A program made the translations under genes and the position numbers. Of a stretch of DNA of 64,000 bases, positions 35,125-44,386 are shown one piece after another (position 1 is the stretch's first letter; each line of letters opens with the position of its first letter). This stretch comes from Pseudomonadota bacterium. Its GTDB lineage: Bacteria; Desulfobacterota; Desulfovibrionia; Desulfovibrionales; Desulfovibrionaceae. Below the pieces are notes generated by a model that was given only the letters and a program-made list of their open reading frames with translations, searched no databases and was not told where the DNA came from. The stretch spans positions 50,183 through 114,182 of the forward strand of contig JAEWPX010000048.1 in assembly GCA_023399375.1 (NCBI GenBank). Direction: 5' to 3'.

Positions 35125-36255
35125 ATGACCGATTCGCCCGACAAAGAGCCCACCACGCCGCAGGACGCCCCCGAAACCTCCGGGGCCGACAACGCCTCCG
35201 GGGACGCCGCAGCGCCGGCAGTACCTGGCAACGCTTCGCAAGGAGCCGTCCCGCCTGCCGTGCCAGGCGCCGCCTCGGAAGGGGCAGCCGCCGACCCGTC
35301 GCTCCCCGAGGCCGTGGCCGCCGAGGGACCGGTCGCGCCGCCGGCCCCGCCCACGCCGCCGGGCGCTTCGGACGCCGGAGACATGAAGGAAGCGCCGCTG
35401 CTCGAGCACCTGCTCGAGCTGCGCACGCGCCTGGTGCGCTGCCTCATCGCCGTTGGCATCGGGTTCGCGGCCAGCTACGCCTTCGCCGAAAAGCTGCTCG
35501 GCATCCTGCTCAAGCCCTTGATGGACGTCATGCCGGGCGGCAGCAAGCTCATCGCCACGAGCCTGCCGGAAACGTTTTTCACGGTCATGAAGCTGGCGCT
35601 CGTCGCCGGCGCGTTCGTGGCCAGCCCCTACATCTTCTACCAGCTGTGGAAGTTCGTGGCCCCGGGGCTCTACAAGGAAGAACGCAAGATCATCGTGCCC
35701 GTGGCCGTGGCCACGGCCGTCTGCTTCGTCGGCGGCGCGCTTTTCGGCTATTTCATCGTGTTCCCGTTCGGGTTCAAGTTCTTCGTGGACTACGCCTCGG
35801 ACTACATCACGGTCATGCCGACCATCAGCGCCTACTTTTCGCTCGCCGTGACCTTGCTCTTCGCTTTCGGCCTCATCTTCGAACTGCCGGTCTTCATCTT
35901 CTTCATGACGAGCCTTGGGCTCGTGACCACCAAGACCCTGCGCAAGTTCCGCCGCTGGGCCATCCTGTTGAGCTTCATCGTGGCCGCCATCCTGACCCCC
36001 ACGCCCGACGCCGTGAACCAGTTGCTCATGGCCGGCCCCATGGTCATCCTCTACGAGGTCGGCATCTGGGTTTCCTGGTTCGTGGACAAGTCGCGCAAGG
36101 AGGAAAAGGCCGCCAAGGAAGCGGCCAAGGCGGCCGAGAAAGCCGCCGCGGCCGCCCCGCCAAAGGGTGGCGCGAGCCAGGAAAATGCCGCGCCGCAACC
36201 CGAAGCCGCCGCCGCGCAACCGGCTGCGCCGGAAAAGGATTCCAAGGACGCGTAA
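35125..36255 (+). CDS. tatC: twin-arginine translocase subunit TatC with long extensions
   Basis: A 376-aa inner-membrane receptor for Tat substrates. The TatC core lies at about residues 90-325 with six membrane segments. The opening LLEHLLELRTRLVRCLIAV is diagnostic, and LPETFFTVMKLALVAGAFVA, LYKEERKI and ILTPTPDAVNQLLMAGP are also present. Oddly, about 90 residues of low-complexity Ala/Pro/Glu precede the core, and a Lys/Ala/Glu-rich tail of about 45 residues follows; typical TatC is near 250 aa. No tatA or tatB lies beside it. It would serve the FdhA and HynB Tat signals encoded in this window. The ATG at 35125 follows AGAGGAG. Confidence 0.93.
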   Translation: MTDSPDKEPTTPQDAPETSGADNASGDAAAPAVPGNASQGAVPPAVPGAASEGAAADPSLPEAVAAEGPVAPPAPPTPPGASDAGDMKEAPLLEHLLELRTRLVRCLIAVGIGFAASYAFAEKLLGILLKPLMDVMPGGSKLIATSLPETFFTVMKLALVAGAFVASPYIFYQLWKFVAPGLYKEERKIIVPVAVATAVCFVGGALFGYFIVFPFGFKFFVDYASDYITVMPTISAYFSLAVTLLFAFGLIFELPVFIFFMTSLGLVTTKTLRKFRRWAILLSFIVAAILTPTPDAVNQLLMAGPMVILYEVGIWVSWFVDKSRKEEKAAKEAAKAAEKAAAAAPPKGGASQENAAPQPEAAAAQPAAPEKDSKDA

Positions 36256-36658
36256 GCCTCTCCCGAGCCTCGGGGACCTTTTCGGACGGTCCCCGTGGCT
36301 TCCGCGCCTTGACAAGCCCCTCCTCTCCAGGCATAGATAAGCTAGAGGTGACGGCCGCCGCTCTTTGGCCGGGTTAGCCTTCCGCCCGGGCCGCCCTTCC
36401 GCGGGCACAGGTCCCTTCGGGCTGACAGCGCCGCATTGCGGCTTTCCGCGCCTCGCCGCGACCCAAGCGTCGCAACGTCCCTCCGTCGGCTGTCGACGGC
36501 CGGGACGCACACTCGCCACGCGAGCCACTCCACAAGCGGACGACCGAGACGGCCAGGCGTCATGCCGGGCCCATAGGCCACCCCGCCCCCATGGCGTCCC
36601 CTGTTCGGACGCCGGCGCACCCGGCCCCTTCTCGGCGTCGCACAGCCATGGAGCGACG
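36256..36658. other. long intergenic region between tatC and the 3D lipoprotein gene
   Basis: This 403-bp region starts with the tatC hairpin (36271-36295). A weak sigma-70-like TTGACA (36308) with TAGATA 19 nt further on would give a leader of about 300 nt. That leader is GC-rich with many short inverted repeats and matches no riboswitch or RNA that I know. No ORF with a ribosome site is seen on either strand. Confidence 0.35.
36271..36295 (+). terminator. hairpin after tatC
   Basis: The 8-bp arms CGGGGACC / GGTCCCCG enclose a 9-nt loop, 15 nt after the stop. No T-run follows, so termination is uncertain. Confidence 0.5.
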
Positions 36659-37153
36659 ATGCGACACGCCCGTATCCTGCTGACGACCATGACCCTTCTG
36701 GCTCTGGCTCTGCCGGGTTGCGCCGGGACCAAGACGCCCAAGACCGCACCGGCCCTTGCCGCCGCACCCGGCATCGACGCCCAGGGCCGCCTGGCCGATC
36801 CGAATTTCCTGTTCACCGGTTCCGACAAGCGCCGCGACAATCGCCTCACGGTCAAAGCGATGGCCTACACCAGCTGCTCGACGAGCGGGAAAAAGAAATC
36901 CAAACGCGCCGCGCGCGGCGCCTGGGGCGATGCCCTGACCGACGACGTCAACGCCGTGGCCGTCTCGCCGGATCTGCTTGAAATGGGCCTGGACCGGGGC
37001 GACCTCATCACCATCGAGGGCCTGCCCGGCCAGTACAAGGTGCTCGACGTCATGCACGGCCGCCACGACAAGACCATCGACATCTTCTACGGCGACGACC
37101 GTTGCGGCGCATTGCAGTGGGGCAAGCGCACCCTGACCATCACCTGGCAGTAA
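36659..37153 (+). CDS. 3D-domain lipoprotein
   Basis: A 164-aa predicted lipoprotein. The N-terminus is a lipoprotein signal with lipobox LALPGC (Cys at residue 21). Residues 65-160 form a 3D (Asp-Asp-Asp)/RlpA-MltA-like double-psi beta-barrel: VKAMAYTSCSTSG, GDALTDDVNAVAVSPDLLEM, GDLITIEGLPGQYKVLDVMH and KTIDIFYGDD. These domains bind or cut peptidoglycan glycan strands in known members; a catalytic role is not proven here. GGAG precedes the ATG. It is convergent with the small gene at 37332-37532. Confidence 0.8.
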   Translation: MRHARILLTTMTLLALALPGCAGTKTPKTAPALAAAPGIDAQGRLADPNFLFTGSDKRRDNRLTVKAMAYTSCSTSGKKKSKRAARGAWGDALTDDVNAVAVSPDLLEMGLDRGDLITIEGLPGQYKVLDVMHGRHDKTIDIFYGDDRCGALQWGKRTLTITWQ

Positions 37154-37331
37154 CGCCCCTCGTCCGCCGCCCTCGCGGCGGAAGACGGCGGCGGCATGCC
37201 GTTGCAGCCGCCGCGAGGATAGGCCGTTCTCGCCCACGGCAAGGGTTGTCTTGCAAAGTCGAGGCAGTTGCCGCCGAACCGGGCGCTGCGCCCAAGCGGC
37301 ATGAGGCGGGAGCCGAAGAAAGGACAATGAT

Positions 37332-37532
37332 TCAGGGCAGGACTTCGACCAGGACGTAGCGGGCCGCAAAGCCCAAGGCGTAGACGCAGACGAGCGTCAG
37401 GAAAAAGGTCCGGAAAAGCCCCTTGCCGCCCCGGCCCTCGGCCAGGCGCGACAGCACGAACCCCACGCCCACCGCCGCAAGCAGGCCAAGGCCCAAAGCC
37501 AGGGCGACTTTCATCAGCGCGATATCGGCCAT
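37332..37532 (-). CDS. small membrane protein (66 aa), function unknown
   Basis: Two hydrophobic segments, residues 6-28 (LMKVALALGLGLLAAVGVGFVL) and 41-62 (RTFFLTLVCVYALGFAARYV), are joined by a basic GRGGKG loop, so a hairpin in the inner membrane is likely. A GGGGGGAGGG stretch precedes the ATG. It lies downstream of gltA on the same strand, 209 nt away with a repeat copy between, so co-transcription is unlikely if that repeat terminates. Confidence 0.6.
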   Translation of the reverse strand: MADIALMKVALALGLGLLAAVGVGFVLSRLAEGRGGKGLFRTFFLTLVCVYALGFAARYVLVEVLP

Positions 37533-37666
37533 CCCTCCCCCCTTCTGCGCAACAGCGGCGGTCGCCGCCACCGATCCATCGCAGCGCGCTCCCCTTCTCC
37601 CCAACGCAACACACACTCTCTTACCGAAGGCGCACCACTCCGCCACCCAACCCTCTCCCCCTTTCG

Positions 37667-37711
37667 GGGTGGTCCAGGAGGGGCCCTCGGCCCCTCCTGG
37701 CCGCCGGAGGC
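37667..37711 (-). repeat. 3'-UTR hairpin element, copy 2
   Basis: On the minus strand the GCCTCCGGCGGCC box starts 30 nt after the gltA stop, behind a GGGAAGAT purine tract. The apical stem AGGAGGGG / CCCCTCCT has a larger loop, and the trailing box reads GGACCACCCC followed by GAAA-GGGGG, a second hairpin with a GNRA-type loop. Confidence 0.85.
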
Positions 37712-37741
37712 ATCTTCCCTCCGTCTCCCCCTCCCCGTCTC

Positions 37742-39028
37742 CTAGCGCTGATCCAGCGGCACGTAGGGCCGGCGCGGCGGGCCGATGTAGACTTGGCGCG
37801 GCCGGTGGATGCGCGTGGTGGGGTCGCGGTTTTCCTCGCGCCAGTGGGCGATCCAGCCGGGCATGCGGCCGATGGCGAACATGACCGGGAACATGTTGAC
37901 CGGGATGCCGAGGGCCCGCAGGATGATGCCGGAATAGAAGTCCACGTTGGGATAGAGCTTGCGGCTTTTGAAGTAGTCGTCGGAAAGGGCGGCCTCTTCC
38001 AGTTCCAGGGCGATGTCCATGAGGGGATCGCTCTGACCGGACTGGAAGACGAGGTCGTGGGCGGCCTTTTTCAGCACGCGGGCGCGGGGGTCGAAGTTCT
38101 TGTAGACGCGGTGCCCGAAGCCCATGAGGCGGCGTTCCTTGCGCTTGACCAGCTCCAGGAAGGATTTGACCTTGTGCTTGCCGGCGAGGATCTGCTCGAG
38201 CATGTCGATGACCGCGGCGTTGGCCCCGCCGTGCAACCGCCCCCACAGGGCGCAGATGCCCGAGGAGACGCTGGCGAAGAGGTTCGCCTGGGTGGAGCCC
38301 ACCATGCGCACAGTGGAACAGGAGCAGTTCTGCTCGTGGTCGGCGTGGACCACGAGGAAAAGCGACAGCGCCGCGACGGCCTGCTGCGTGGGTTCGTAGT
38401 CGCGGTTGGGCACCGAGAACATCATGTGCAGGAAGTTGCGGCAATAGCTGAGGTTGGGGTCCGGGTACATGAAGGGCAGGCCCAGGGATTTGCGGTAGCT
38501 GAAGGCGGCGATGGTGCGCACCTTGCTCACGAGCTTGCCCACGGCAAGTATGAAATCGTCCATGGTCTGGATTTCGAGCAGCTCGGGGTGGTAGTTGCCA
38601 AGCGAGTTGATGACGGCCGACAGAATGGCCATCGGCTGTCCTCCAGGCGGGAACCCGTCGAAATGATGGAGCAAGCCTTCGTGCAAGAGCTCGTGTTCGG
38701 ACAGCAGCGAGCGAAACGCCGTACGTTCTTCGGCCGTCGGAAGCTTGCCGAAGATCAGCAGCATCGCGGTCTCGATAAAAGAACTTTTTTCGGCCAACTG
38801 CTCGATGGGGATGCCGCGATAGCGCAAAATGCCCTTTTCGCCGTCGACGAAGGTGATCGACGACAGGCAGGAACCGGTATTGCCGTAGCCGGGGTCGAAA
38901 CAGAGCAGCCCGGCCTCTTTTTCCAGGGAGGCGACGTCGATGCCGACCTCGCCCTCGCTGCCCACGGTGACGGGCAGTTCCAGGGTCTTATCGCCGTAGG
39001 TCAATGTGGCGGTTTTGACTTCGCGCAT
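37742..39028 (-). CDS. gltA: citrate synthase
   Basis: A 428-aa enzyme that condenses oxaloacetate and acetyl-CoA. It has the type II (large, Gram-negative) layout: an N-terminal beta domain (LPVTVGSEGEVGIDVASLEK) and catalytic segments FLVVHADHEQNCSCSTVRMV, LWGRLHGGANAAVIDML and GFGHRVYKNFDPRA (the active-site His and Asp). GAGGAG precedes the ATG. It stands as a single gene. It may feed glutamate synthesis rather than a full cycle, which is common in sulfate reducers (inference). A 3'-UTR repeat lies directly behind it. Confidence 0.96.
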   Translation of the reverse strand: MREVKTATLTYGDKTLELPVTVGSEGEVGIDVASLEKEAGLLCFDPGYGNTGSCLSSITFVDGEKGILRYRGIPIEQLAEKSSFIETAMLLIFGKLPTAEERTAFRSLLSEHELLHEGLLHHFDGFPPGGQPMAILSAVINSLGNYHPELLEIQTMDDFILAVGKLVSKVRTIAAFSYRKSLGLPFMYPDPNLSYCRNFLHMMFSVPNRDYEPTQQAVAALSLFLVVHADHEQNCSCSTVRMVGSTQANLFASVSSGICALWGRLHGGANAAVIDMLEQILAGKHKVKSFLELVKRKERRLMGFGHRVYKNFDPRARVLKKAAHDLVFQSGQSDPLMDIALELEEAALSDDYFKSRKLYPNVDFYSGIILRALGIPVNMFPVMFAIGRMPGWIAHWREENRDPTTRIHRPRQVYIGPPRRPYVPLDQR

Positions 39029-39205
39029 GAGGCTCCTCGTGTCCGGGGGGTGAGGGGGAGAGAACGACCGCAAGCGGCGCGGCGACTGCGACGCCGTATG
39101 GCCAGGAAGCAAGTATAGAAAAAAAATTCGGCCTTGTCTTCTCCGGAAGCGTCGCGGCCCCCGGAGGGGGTATGCGGCCGGCCCGCGGCGCGGCCGGAGG
39201 GCGGT

Positions 39206-40078
39206 TCAGGCCCAGGGCATCTGCCGCCAGTCCATGACGGCGGGCCGGTGGCCGTGCTGGCGGGCGAGCAGTTCCAGGGGGGCCAGGGCCAGTCCTGCCG
39301 CTTCGGGCGGATAGCCGGCCAGGGCGTCGTCGGCCAGTTCGGCCAGGTAGTGGTTGCAGCGCCGGCAGACCACGACGCGCTCGCTGTCGAAGCCCGGCAC
39401 GGCATAGACTTGCGCCGAGGGGCCGGGGGCTTCGCAAAACGGGCATTCCCGCCGGGAAAAGCGCCAGGTCGCGGCGCAAAAGGAACAGGCCATGACGCCG
39501 CCGCCCGAGGCCTCGCGACGGACAAACCCCGGCCAGGAACCGCAAACGGGGCAATAGCCCCGGTTCCAGGGCATCTCGGCCACGGCTCCGGACAGACGCC
39601 GGCCCCGGGCCATGGCTAGGGGGGCGAGCAGTTCGGTGATCCAGAACGCGAGCACGCGCGCGTCCACCCCGATGCCGTTGGCCGCCCGGGCCAGGCTCTG
39701 GTTCCTGTCGCACAGGCAGTCCCGGGCCGCCTGTTCCACGAAGCCCTGCCTGACCTGCGCCGTGCGGGCGATGACCGCGAGGTCGCCGCGCACGTCGCGA
39801 AAGCCCGCCGTAAGGGCCGGCTGGAGCACCTCGAAGGCGCGCTCCAGGTCGCAGCCGTGCAGGGGAAACTCGTCGCGCGCCTCCAGGCACGCGCCCTGGG
39901 CCAGACGCACCGAGTCCGGCCGCGGGGCCGGCCGCGCCGCGTCCGCGCCGCGCAAAACCGCAACCAACGGCTCCCTGGCCAGCAGCAACCCGAGGAACGG
40001 ATCGACGAAGGCCCGGACATGAGGGCGTTCGCGGCGCAGCCGGTCCACGGCCTCGGCGAAGACGGAAGCATGTTCCAT
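39206..40078 (-). CDS. fdhE: formate dehydrogenase accessory protein FdhE (copy 1)
   Basis: A 290-aa cytoplasmic maturation factor for formate dehydrogenase. The N-terminal helical part is followed by the FdhE zinc-ribbon block with four CxxC pairs: CPVC, CSFC, CPFC and CRRC, the last within CRRCNHYLAEL. The start at 40078 has AAGGAG upstream. It is divergent from fdhA across a 368-bp promoter region, and a second FdhE follows fdhB. In E. coli FdhE acts on the catalytic subunit before Tat export. Confidence 0.9.
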   Translation of the reverse strand: MEHASVFAEAVDRLRRERPHVRAFVDPFLGLLLAREPLVAVLRGADAARPAPRPDSVRLAQGACLEARDEFPLHGCDLERAFEVLQPALTAGFRDVRGDLAVIARTAQVRQGFVEQAARDCLCDRNQSLARAANGIGVDARVLAFWITELLAPLAMARGRRLSGAVAEMPWNRGYCPVCGSWPGFVRREASGGGVMACSFCAATWRFSRRECPFCEAPGPSAQVYAVPGFDSERVVVCRRCNHYLAELADDALAGYPPEAAGLALAPLELLARQHGHRPAVMDWRQMPWA

Positions 40079-40446
40079 GGAACGACTCCTTGCCGGCGTG
40101 TCCCGGGCGAATCGTGCGGCCGGCAAAAGCGCCTCTGGCGTGCCAACAATCCCCGCGCCCGTCAACCGGCGGCGGCATCGGCCCTGACACGAAAAATTCC
40201 ATCGCCCTATCGGTTTTTTTAATTGTATTTAAAATAGCTTAAATCGTTTTCAAACGAAAAACCCGCCGCTAGGGAGGTATTTTTCTTGGAAAAACCGTGA
40301 CGGTTAGTGCCAAAGCTCAAGCAATTCGGATTCCTTTGACCCCTCCCCACCCCTTTTTTAGGAAAGTAGTGTGCCTGATTCGACATAAGATTGTACGCCG
40401 GACGGATGGCCGCCCGGAGTTTGCGGAACCGGAAAAAGGAGGCGGT
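40079..40446. promoter_or_regulatory. divergent fdhE / fdhA control region
   Basis: The region carries an AT-rich block (40213-40265) unlike the surrounding DNA, with an A/T string around 40220-40240 suited to a promoter. It also holds a perfect palindrome TCGTTT-TC-AAACGA (40244-40257) and a smaller one AACCG-TGA-CGGTT (40293-40305). Either may bind a regulator. AAAGGAGG at 40436-40443 is the strong ribosome site of fdhA. Confidence 0.5.
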
Positions 40447-43400
40447 ATGGGCATTTCCCGACGTGGGTTCATGAAACTGACGGGGGCCGGGCTGGCCTGC
40501 CTGGGGCTTAGGGACCTCGGGCTCGATCCCCGCCCGGCGGCGGCGTACGCCACGAAGCTGCGCATCGAGGGGGCGAAGGAATATCAGTCCACCTGTCCCT
40601 TCTGCTCCTGCGGCTGCAGCATCCTCATGTTCGTCAAGGACGGCAAATTTCTCAGCTCCGAAGGCGATCCGGACTATCCGGTCAGCGAAGGAGCGCTTTG
40701 CCCCAAGGGCGCGGCCTTCCACGCCATGCACGTGAGCCACCACCGCATCCTCAAGCCCAAGTACCGGGCCCCGGGCAGCGACAAGTGGGAAGAGAAGGAC
40801 TGGGACTTCGTCCTCGACCGCATCGCCCATCGCGTCAAGGAAACCCGCGACCGCGACTTCATAGAGAAAAACGAGAAGGGCCAGACCGTCAACCGGGTCG
40901 AATCCATCTTCCACCTCGGCACGTCCCAGATGGACAACGAGGAATGCGCCGTCACGCACCAAATGCTCAGAAGCCTGGGGGTCGTCCATCTCGACCATCA
41001 GGCCCGCGTCTGACACTCGCCCACTGTACCGGCTCTGGCAGAGTCGTTCGGACGCGGCGCGATGACCCAGCACTGGATTGACATCAAGAATGCGGATGTT
41101 GTGCTCATCATGGGCAGCAACGCCGCGGAACACCACCCCATCTCGTTCAAGTGGGTGCTGCGGGCCAAGGACGCCGGCGCCACCCTCATTCACGTGGATC
41201 CGAAATTCTCCCGCACCTCGGCCCGTTGCGATTTCCACGTGCCCCTGCGTTCGGGCACGGACATCGCCTTCCTTGGCGGCATGATGAAGTACATCATCGA
41301 AAAGGAGCTGTACTTCAAAGACTACGTCACGGACTACACCAACGCCGCCTTTATCGTTTCCGAAGGCTTCTCCTTCAAGGACGGCCTGTTTTCCGGCTAC
41401 GATCCGGCGACGAAGACGTATGATCGCAAGTCCTGGACCTTCGACAAGGACGAAAACGGAATCGTCCAAAAGGACAAGACGCTGCAACATCCTCGCTGCG
41501 TCTTCCAGATGCTCAAAAAACACTATGACCGATACGACATCGCCACCGTGTCGGCCGTGACGGGCGTATCCAAGGAAAACCTGCTGAAGGTTTGGGATGC
41601 CGTGGCAGCCACGGGCAAGCCCAACAAGGCAGCCACGATGATGTACGCCCTGGGCTGGACCCAGCACAGCGTGGGCGTGCAGAACATCCGCTGCGCCGGC
41701 ATCATCCAGCTCCTTCTGGGCAACGTCGGCGTTGCCGGCGGCGGCATCAACGCGCTGCGCGGCGAGCCCAACGTCCAGGGGTCCACGGACCACTCCCTGC
41801 TCTACGACGGCCTGCCCGGCTACCACCCGGTGCCGACCACGGCCTGGCCGACCCTGGCCGACTACCTCAAGGCCAACACGCCCGTGTCCAAGGATCCCAA
41901 GAGCGTCAACTGGTGGCAGAACCGGCCCAAGTACGTGGTGAGCCTGCTCAAGTCGTGGTTCGGCGACGCGGCCACGGCGGAAAACGAGTTCGGCTACGGC
42001 TGGCTGCCCAGGATCGAGCCAAACGTCGAATACGCCAGCCTGTTCATGTTCGACAAGATGTACAAGGGCAAGATCAAGGGCGGGTTCATCTACGGACACA
42101 ACCCGGCCATGTCCATGCCCAACACGCACAAGATCCGCAAGGCGCTGACCAATCTCGACTGGTTCGTCATCGGCGAGGCCCACGAGACGGAAACGGCCGC
42201 CTTCTGGCGGCAGCCGGGCTTCGACCCGAAAAACGTCAAGACCGAGGTCTTCCTGCTGCCCTCCTGCCAGCGCGGCGAAAAGGACGGCACCACGTCCAAC
42301 TCCGGCCGCTGGCACATGTGGCACTACAAGGGCTACGAGCCCATGGGCGTCAGCAAGCCCATGGGCTGGATGGTCGTGGAGATCATGAAGCGCGTCAAAG
42401 CGCTCTATGAAAAGGAAGGCGGCGCCTTCCCCGCGCCCATCCTCAGCCTCGACTGGTACAAGGAATACGACGCGGACTTCGTGGCGAAAAAGATCAACGG
42501 CCAGTTCACCCGCGACGTCACCATCGGCGACAAGCAGTACAAGAAGGGCGACCAGGTGCCCGCCTTCCCGATGCTCGCCGCCGACGGCTCCACCAACAGC
42601 ATGTGCTGGGTCTATGCCGGCAGCTACGGCCCGGGCGGCAACCTGACCAAACGGCGCGACCATACGCAGACGCCGATGCAGGCGAAAATCGGGCTCTACC
42701 CGAACTACTCCTGGGCCTGGCCCGTCAACCGCCGCATCATCTACAACCGCGCATCCGTGGATGTCCACGGCAAGCCCTACAACCCGGCCAAGGCCGTCAT
42801 CGCCTGGGAGGACGGCAAGTGGATCGGCGATGTGCCGGACGGTCCGGCCGCACCCATGGCCGATCCCAAGGGCGTGTACCCGTTCATCATGCACACCGAG
42901 GGGCACGGCCAGCTGTTCGGCCCCGGCCGCGTGGACGGTCCGTTCCCCGAACACTACGAACCCGCGGAAACGCCGATCACGGTCAACCCCTTCTCCAAGC
43001 AGATGCACAACCCGTGCATGAAGGTGGCCGAAAGCGACCTCGACGCCCTGGCCAAGCCCGGCGACCCGCGCTATCCCATCGTGCTGACCACCTACAGCCT
43101 CACCGAGCACTGGTGCGGCGGCGGCGACACGCGCAACACCCCGCCGCTGCTCGAGGCCGAACCCCAGCTCTACATCGAGATGAGCCAGGAACTGGCCAAG
43201 GAAAAAGGCATCAAGAACGGCGACGTGGTCATGATCGAAAGCCTGCGCGGCAAGGTCGAGGCCGTGGCCATGGTCACCGTGCGCATGACCCCGCTTCAAG
43301 TCGCGGGCAAAACCCTCCACCTCGTCGGCATGCCCTTCTGCTTCGGTTGGACCACGCCGGGCTGCGGAGACGCCACCAACCGTCTGACGGTGTCCGTGGC

Positions 43401-43485
43401 CGACCCCAACACCCGCATTCCGGAGTACAAGGCCTGCCTCGTCAACGTGCGCAAGGCCGACAAGGTGACGGAACTGTACCGCTAA
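40447..43485 (+). CDS. fdhA: selenocysteine formate dehydrogenase, catalytic subunit
   Basis: The 1012-residue periplasmic enzyme oxidises formate at a Mo/W-bis-MGD centre. A Tat signal (SRRGFMKLTG, residues 4-13) runs to about residue 35. The [4Fe-4S] site is C50-x2-C53-x3-C57-x27-C85. The TGA at 41011-41013 is codon 189 and is read as selenocysteine: it sits in V-U-H-SPTVPALAESFGRGAMT, the known active-site context of Sec formate dehydrogenases, and the frame continues for 2.4 kb in the same phase. Downstream are the molybdopterin domains (KNADVVLIMGSNAAEHHP, LLGNVGVAGGGINALRGEPN) and the dinucleotide-binding end. No cytochrome or membrane subunit is encoded nearby, as in the FdhAB dimer of D. 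gigas. Molybdenum or tungsten use cannot be told. Confidence 0.96.
41011..41041 (+). promoter_or_regulatory. bacterial SECIS element with UGA codon
   Basis: After the TGA the mRNA can fold as CUG-(UA)-CC-[GGCUCU]-GG-CAG (41024-41041), a short stem with a bulged U and a six-base apical loop that begins with G and contains U. The loop starts 17 nt behind the codon, within the range known for SelB-dependent decoding. The pairing was done by eye. Confidence 0.75.
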
Positions 43486-43541
43486 CACGCGTCCCGGCCG
43501 GGGGCCTTGCGGTCCCCGGCCGGACTTATACGGAGCGCGCC

Positions 43542-44273
43542 ATGCCCAAGACCTTTTTCATCGACACCTCCCGCTGCACGGCCTGCCGCGGCTGCCAGGT
43601 GGCCTGCAAGGAATGGCACCAACACAAGGCCGTGCCGACGAAACAGACCGGCACGCATCAGAACCCGCCGACGTTCACGCCGTTCAACTTCAAGATCGTG
43701 CGGTTTTCCGAGCACAAGATCGACGGGCAGATCAAATGGCTGTTCTTCCCGGACCAGTGCCGCCATTGCATCAACCCGCCCTGCAAGGACGCGGCCGACG
43801 CCTACGTGCCCGGGGCCATCATCCAGGACGAGGCCACCGGGGCCGTGCTCTACACGGACCTGACCAAAAAGCTCACCATCGACCAGGCGCAGGAAGTGCG
43901 CGACGTGTGCCCCTACGCCATCCCGGTGCGTGACCAGGATTCGGGCATGCTCACCAAATGCGACTGGTGCATCGACCGCCAGCAGGCCGGCATGCTGCCC
44001 GCGTGCGTGAAGACCTGCTGCACCGGCACCATGAACTTCGGCGAGCGCGCCGACATGCTCGCCCTGGCAAAGCAGACCTTGGCAAAAGTCAAGGAAAAAT
44101 ACCCCAAGGCGCAGCTCCTCGATGAGGACTACCTGGGCGTCATCTACCTGGTCACCGAACCACGCAACCTCTACCACGAATACGCCGAGCGCCGTGCCCC
44201 GCAGCAGGGTCCGATGTCGCGGCAGGCGTTTCTGGCCATGCTGGCCCGGCCGGTCACCCGGATGCGCGGCTGA
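43542..44273 (+). CDS. fdhB: formate dehydrogenase iron-sulfur (beta) subunit
   Basis: A 243-aa electron-transfer subunit. It carries four [4Fe-4S] motifs of the DMSO-reductase type: CTACRGCQVACKEW near residue 12, CRHCINPPCKDA near 74, DVCPYAIP near 124, and CDWCIDRQQAGMLPACVKTC near 144. No signal peptide is present, so it is probably co-exported with FdhA by the Tat signal of the large subunit. GGAG lies upstream of the ATG. It follows fdhA after 56 nt. A 3'-UTR repeat follows. Confidence 0.95.
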   Translation: MPKTFFIDTSRCTACRGCQVACKEWHQHKAVPTKQTGTHQNPPTFTPFNFKIVRFSEHKIDGQIKWLFFPDQCRHCINPPCKDAADAYVPGAIIQDEATGAVLYTDLTKKLTIDQAQEVRDVCPYAIPVRDQDSGMLTKCDWCIDRQQAGMLPACVKTCCTGTMNFGERADMLALAKQTLAKVKEKYPKAQLLDEDYLGVIYLVTEPRNLYHEYAERRAPQQGPMSRQAFLAMLARPVTRMRG

Positions 44274-44294
44274 GGCGAGAGGGCCAGAGAAACT

Positions 44295-44339
44295 GCCTCC
44301 GGCGGCCAGGAGGGGCGACGGCCCCTCCTGGACCTCCCG
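44295..44339 (+). repeat. 3'-UTR hairpin element, copy 3
   Basis: It begins 21 nt after the fdhB stop behind GAGAAACT. The box GCCTCCGGCGGCC, the stem AGGAGGGGC / GCCCCTCCT with a GACG loop and GGACCTCCC are all intact, and GTAAGGGC after it allows only a weak second hairpin. It separates fdhAB from the second fdhE. Confidence 0.88.
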
Positions 44340-44366
44340 TAAGGGCTACTCCGAACGGAACACGAA

Positions 44367-44383
44367 CCGGGTTCGACTCCCGG
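44367..44383 (+). other. tRNA T-arm-like sequence
   Basis: CCGGG-TTCGACT-CCCGG folds as a perfect 5-bp stem with a 7-nt loop that fits the invariant TTCRANY of tRNA T-arms, and GCCGCCA follows 8 nt later. No anticodon arm or matching acceptor strand is found upstream, so it is at most a relic or chance. Confidence 0.3.
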
Positions 44384-44386
44384 CCG

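Noticed and set aside
36342..36767. Minus-strand ORF of 141 codons between tatC and the lipoprotein gene
   Set aside because: It has Arg/Gly-rich composition and no ribosome site or family features, and it overlaps the start of the lipoprotein gene.
41011..41013. TGA in fdhA as a nonsense mutation or frameshift
   Set aside because: The frame continues unchanged for 824 codons, the context is the Sec active site, and a SECIS-like hairpin follows.
40219..43488. Very long open frame on the minus strand opposite fdhA
   Set aside because: It mirrors fdhA codons in GC-rich DNA, has no family motifs or ribosome site, and covers a secure gene.
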